A stretch of DNA of 40,970 bases from Alphaproteobacteria bacterium (GTDB taxonomy: Bacteria; Pseudomonadota; Alphaproteobacteria; Rickettsiales; UBA3002), in the NCBI GenBank assembly GCA_022841525.1, contig JALHRI010000005.1, positions 1 through 40,970 on the forward strand. Reading direction: 5' to 3'. Shown one piece after another: positions 39,901 through 40,970 of the stretch. A model generated the notes under the pieces. The model worked only from the letters and a program-made list of their open reading frames with translations, searched no databases and was not told the origin of the DNA. Made by a program: the position numbers and the translations under genes. Within the stretch, counting starts at the first letter, position 1. Each line of letters opens with the position of its first letter.

Positions 39901-40590
39901 CCGTTTGTGGCCAAGGCCACCGGCATCCCGATTGCCAAAATCGCAGCAAAGCTGATGGCCGGAGCGAAGCTGAAAGAGTTTAATCTGCCGGATGATGCCA
40001 CCCTCATGCAATCGCTCAAACATACGGCGGTGAAGGAAGTGGTGTTTCCGTTCGCGCGCTTTTCCGGTGTCGATACGATTTTGGGGCCAGAGATGAAATC
40101 CACCGGCGAAGCGATGGGTCTGCACGATGATTTTGCCTCTGCCTTTGCCAAGGGGTTTGTGGCGGCTGGCAGCCATTTGCCCAAAACCGGCACCGTATTT
40201 ATTTCGGTCAAAGATGCGGATAAAATTCACGCCAAACATTTGGCCGAAAAGCTGATTGCGCTGGGTTTCTCCGTCATCGCCACGCGGGGCACGGCATTTT
40301 ATCTGCAAGGCGCAGGCGTCAATGCCGCCGTGGTGCAGAAAGTGTCCGAAGGCCGGCCACATATTGTGGATGCGATGAAAAACGGCGAGATCTGCATGGT
40401 GTTTAACACCACCGAAGGGACGAAGGCGATTGCCGATTCGGCGTCGATTCGTCGCACGGCGCTGCTGGGTAAAATTCCGTATTCCACCACGATTTCAGGT
40501 GCGTATGCGATGGTGGAAGCCATCGAGGCGCTTGGCAAAGCTAAAGGCGGCCTCAGCGTGAAGCCGCTGCAGGACTACCAGGCGGCGTAG
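36931..40590 (+). CDS. carB: Carbamoyl-phosphate synthase large subunit with four in-frame inserts
   Basis: A 1219-residue subunit making carbamoyl phosphate from bicarbonate, ammonia and two ATP for pyrimidine and arginine synthesis. The N-half shows [37 protein letters not shown] and [20 protein letters not shown]; the C-half repeats the plan with [36 protein letters not shown] and [19 protein letters not shown]; the MGS-like allosteric domain ends the chain. The family norm is about 1075-1110 residues. The excess is accounted for by four heptamer elements at 37959-38024, 38646-38789, 38910-39053 and 39792-39861, in loops between conserved blocks. All catalytic blocks are intact, so the protein is probably active. 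ATG 36931 gives the standard MPKRTDIKS start. Confidence 0.93.
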   Translation: MPKRTDIKSILIIGAGPIVIGQACEFDYSGTQAVKTLMAEGYRVILVNSNPATIMTDPEIADATYIEPITPEYVEKIIARERPDALLPTMGGQTALNCAKALAESGVLKKYNVELIGANLEAINKAEDRHLFNEAMKKIGLSCPKNAIAHTIEEARAALEHIGLPAVIRPSFTMGGTGGGIAYNREEFEAIVISGLDASPTTEVLIDESVLGWKEYEMEVVRDKADNCIIVCSIENIDPMGVHTGDSITVAPALTLTDKEYQIMRNASIAVLREIGVDTGGSNVQFAVNPADGRMVVIEMNPRVSRSSALASKATGFPIAKVAAKLAVGYTLDEIANDVVSGQSSESRVQSPEASPNSELRTPNSFLPASFEPTIDYIVTKVPRFAFEKFPGADTNLTTAMKSVGESMAMGRSFPESLQKALRSLETGLTGLNPVEIDGASPENLDPLRSALAKPTPDRLLVIAQALRLGMEEAEIHRITHYDPWFIAQLKRITDAEQWLKTNGLPEDAHSMRAVKALGFSDRQLAQLTHMVEEQVRAHRHGLGVRPVYKRVDSCAGEFASSTAYMYSTYEQSSEFGVRSSGEDSMSERAYSAVSTRQNADVETNNRPSSPNSELRTPNSGCEAAPSTAEKIVILGGGPNRIGQGIEFDYCCVHACYALKSSEFRVQSSGEDSMSERAYSAVSTRQNADVETNNRPSSPNSELRTPNSSFETIMINCNPETVSTDYDTADRLYFEPLTAEDVLEVLHVEQQAGSLKGVIVQFGGQTPLKLAHALEHAGIPIIGTSVDSIDLAEDRERFQQLLHRLGLKQPANAICKHADEAIAAAESIGFPVVVRPSYVLGGRAMRIIHNAPELSSYVRELLNHFGDGPILLDRYVSDAIELDVDCLSDGNHCFVAGIMEHIEEAGIHSGDSACALPPHSISAEIMAEVRAQTIAMAKALKVVGLMNVQFAVKQSSEFRVQSSENSPTELRTPNSELYVLEVNPRASRTAPFVAKATGIPIAKIAAKLMAGAKLKEFNLPDDATLMQSLKHTAVKEVVFPFARFSGVDTILGPEMKSTGEAMGLHDDFASAFAKGFVAAGSHLPKTGTVFISVKDADKIHAKHLAEKLIALGFSVIATRGTAFYLQGAGVNAAVVQKVSEGRPHIVDAMKNGEICMVFNTTEGTKAIADSASIRRTALLGKIPYSTTISGAYAMVEAIEALGKAKGGLSVKPLQDYQAA
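37959..38024 (+). repeat. Heptamer inverted pair 1 in carB
   Basis: Left arm GAGTTCG, GAGTCCA three times (37959-37986); seven-base spacer; right arm CACCGAA, CTCCGAA three times, CTC (37994-38024). It encodes [20 protein letters not shown] followed by NS, between IANDVVSGQ and [10 protein letters not shown]. The length is 66 bases, a multiple of three. Confidence 0.9.
38646..38789 (+). repeat. Heptamer element 2 in carB with 85-base core
   Basis: Left arm GAGTTCG three times and GAGTTCA (38646-38673), core 38674-38758, right arm CACCGAA, CTCCGAA twice, CCCCGAA, CTC (38759-38789). The core encodes [20 protein letters not shown] and onward and contains its own inverted repeat GTCTCGAC/GTCGAGAC (38710-38717, 38734-38741). 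Total 144 bases, 48 codons. Confidence 0.9.
38910..39053 (+). repeat. Heptamer element 3 in carB, near-identical core
   Basis: Left arm GAGTTCA four times (38910-38937), core 38938-39022, right arm CACCGAA, CTCCGAA three times, CTC (39023-39053). The 85-base core differs from that of element 2 at one position (silent). The length is again 144 bases. It sits in the loop before [16 protein letters not shown]. Confidence 0.9.
39792..39861 (+). repeat. Heptamer inverted pair 4 in carB
   Basis: Left arm GAGTTCA four times (39792-39819); short spacer; right arm TACTGAA, CTCCGAA three times, CTC (39831-39861). It encodes [20 protein letters not shown] followed by SE, placed in the turn between MNVQFAVK and [11 protein letters not shown], where relatives have only about three residues. 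Confidence 0.9.
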
Positions 40591-40662
40591 CAGGCTGTAC
40601 GCGGCGCTGCCGCCGCCTAATGCGGCTGCAATCACAAAGCCTAAACGTTGCGGTGCGGGCGG

Positions 40663-40970
40663 CTAGCGAAGCCTGGCGGCCACCGCATCGATAAATGCAG
40701 AGGTGGTGACGTGCGACTGGTGGCTGCCGACGAGCGCTGCCAGATCTTTCGTCATCGTGCCGGATTCTACCGTATCAATCACCGCTTTTTCCAGCCGCTC
40801 GCAGAATGTCGCCAGTTCGGGCGTTGTGTCAAACTTGGCGCGGTATTTCAGGCCGGATGTCCAAGCGAAAATGCTGGCGATGGGGTTGGTAGAAGTGGGT
40901 CTGCCCGCCTGATGCTCGCGGTAATGGCGGGTCACCGTGCCGTGCGCGGCTTCGGTTTCTACGCATTTAC
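40663..40970 (-). CDS. icd: NADP-dependent isocitrate dehydrogenase, C-terminal part
   Basis: The last 102 codons of a gene that continues past the right edge of the window. The reading [20 protein letters not shown], then [39 protein letters not shown] and a final [10 protein letters not shown] matches the C-terminus of the dimeric, eukaryote-type NADP isocitrate dehydrogenase used by alphaproteobacteria in the TCA cycle, including the [12 protein letters not shown] coenzyme-site segment. It is convergent with carB. The 72 bases between (40591-40662) hold no gene and no clear terminator, only short G+C-rich repeats. The start and catalytic half cannot be judged. Confidence 0.85.
   Translation of the reverse strand, partial: KCVETEAAHGTVTRHYREHQAGRPTSTNPIASIFAWTSGLKYRAKFDTTPELATFCERLEKAVIDTVESGTMTKDLAALVGSHQSHVTTSAFIDAVAARLR

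Noticed and set aside
36931-40590. Inteins or self-splicing introns in carB
   Set aside because: The inserts are 66-144 bases, far too short for inteins or group I/II introns, and none of the intein splice residues are present.

Overview
The window looks like chromosomal DNA of an alphaproteobacterium, probably from a little-studied lineage. The evidence is the gene neighbourhoods: DUF484-xerC, lgt-midA-pgeF, secB divergent from a Tim44-like gene, dnaQ-coaE-aroE-ppsR, and above all ppsR (DUF299, the RP001 homologue) divergent from hemE. That last pair flanks the replication origin in Caulobacter and Rickettsia, so the 320-base gap at 28361-28681 is the best oriC candidate. Genes point away from it on both sides for about 7-12 kb. 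A phasin gene implies polyhydroxyalkanoate granules, and a luxR-luxI pair implies acyl-homoserine-lactone signalling.

Layout. 1-3742: repeat-rich flank, two unknown proteins, DUF484, XerC and a small gene behind putA. 3744-8852: putA (proline catabolism), then a chimeric pgeF'/lgt' remnant, midA copy 1 and pgeF. 8857-17574: housekeeping genes (ilvE, priA, fructose-6-phosphate aldolase/transaldolase type, a LysR regulator, rplY, pth, ychF) and two unknown proteins. 17590-19699: a coupled quorum-sensing cassette (XRE regulator, LuxR, LuxI, small partner). 19956-21967: a 151-base palindromic element, midA copy 2 and lgt. 22059-28360: phasin, proC, Tim44-like, secB, two tandem dnaQ genes, coaE, aroE, ppsR. 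28361-28681: putative oriC. 28682-40590: hemE, leuS, lptE, holA, an AmpG-like permease, carA, a four-helix-bundle gene and carB. 40663-40970: the end of an NADP-isocitrate dehydrogenase gene that runs off the window.

The most striking signal is a family of inverted pairs of short tandem repeats (period 7, once 8) placed in open frame inside essential genes. leuS, carA, carB, pgeF and the start of lptE all carry them. The core repeat reads GAGTTCG/GAGTTCA on the left arm and CTCCGAA on the right arm. One pair encloses a complete gene for a four-helix-bundle protein of the S23/23S-rRNA-intervening-sequence family, set exactly between carA and carB. In carB two 144-base copies with the same 85-base core (one difference) lie about 120 bases apart. 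Because the period is not a multiple of three, an arm reads through the same peptide cycle in every frame and adds no stop. Where a perfect complement would create TGA, the opposite arm carries a changed base. My inference is a mobile hairpin element family, with the four-helix-bundle copy as the likely complete form and the intragenic copies as internally deleted forms tolerated in protein loops.

Other structure: three copies of a GGGACACAAT palindrome, a nested palindrome at 1468-1619, a 123-base tandem repeat at 1-273, signs of an lgt-midA-pgeF duplication followed by an inversion of about 13 kb, and a hairpin that buries the ribosome binding site of the gene at 9812. I saw no tRNA, rRNA, CRISPR array or transposase gene. 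All coordinates were read by eye, and no database was searched.
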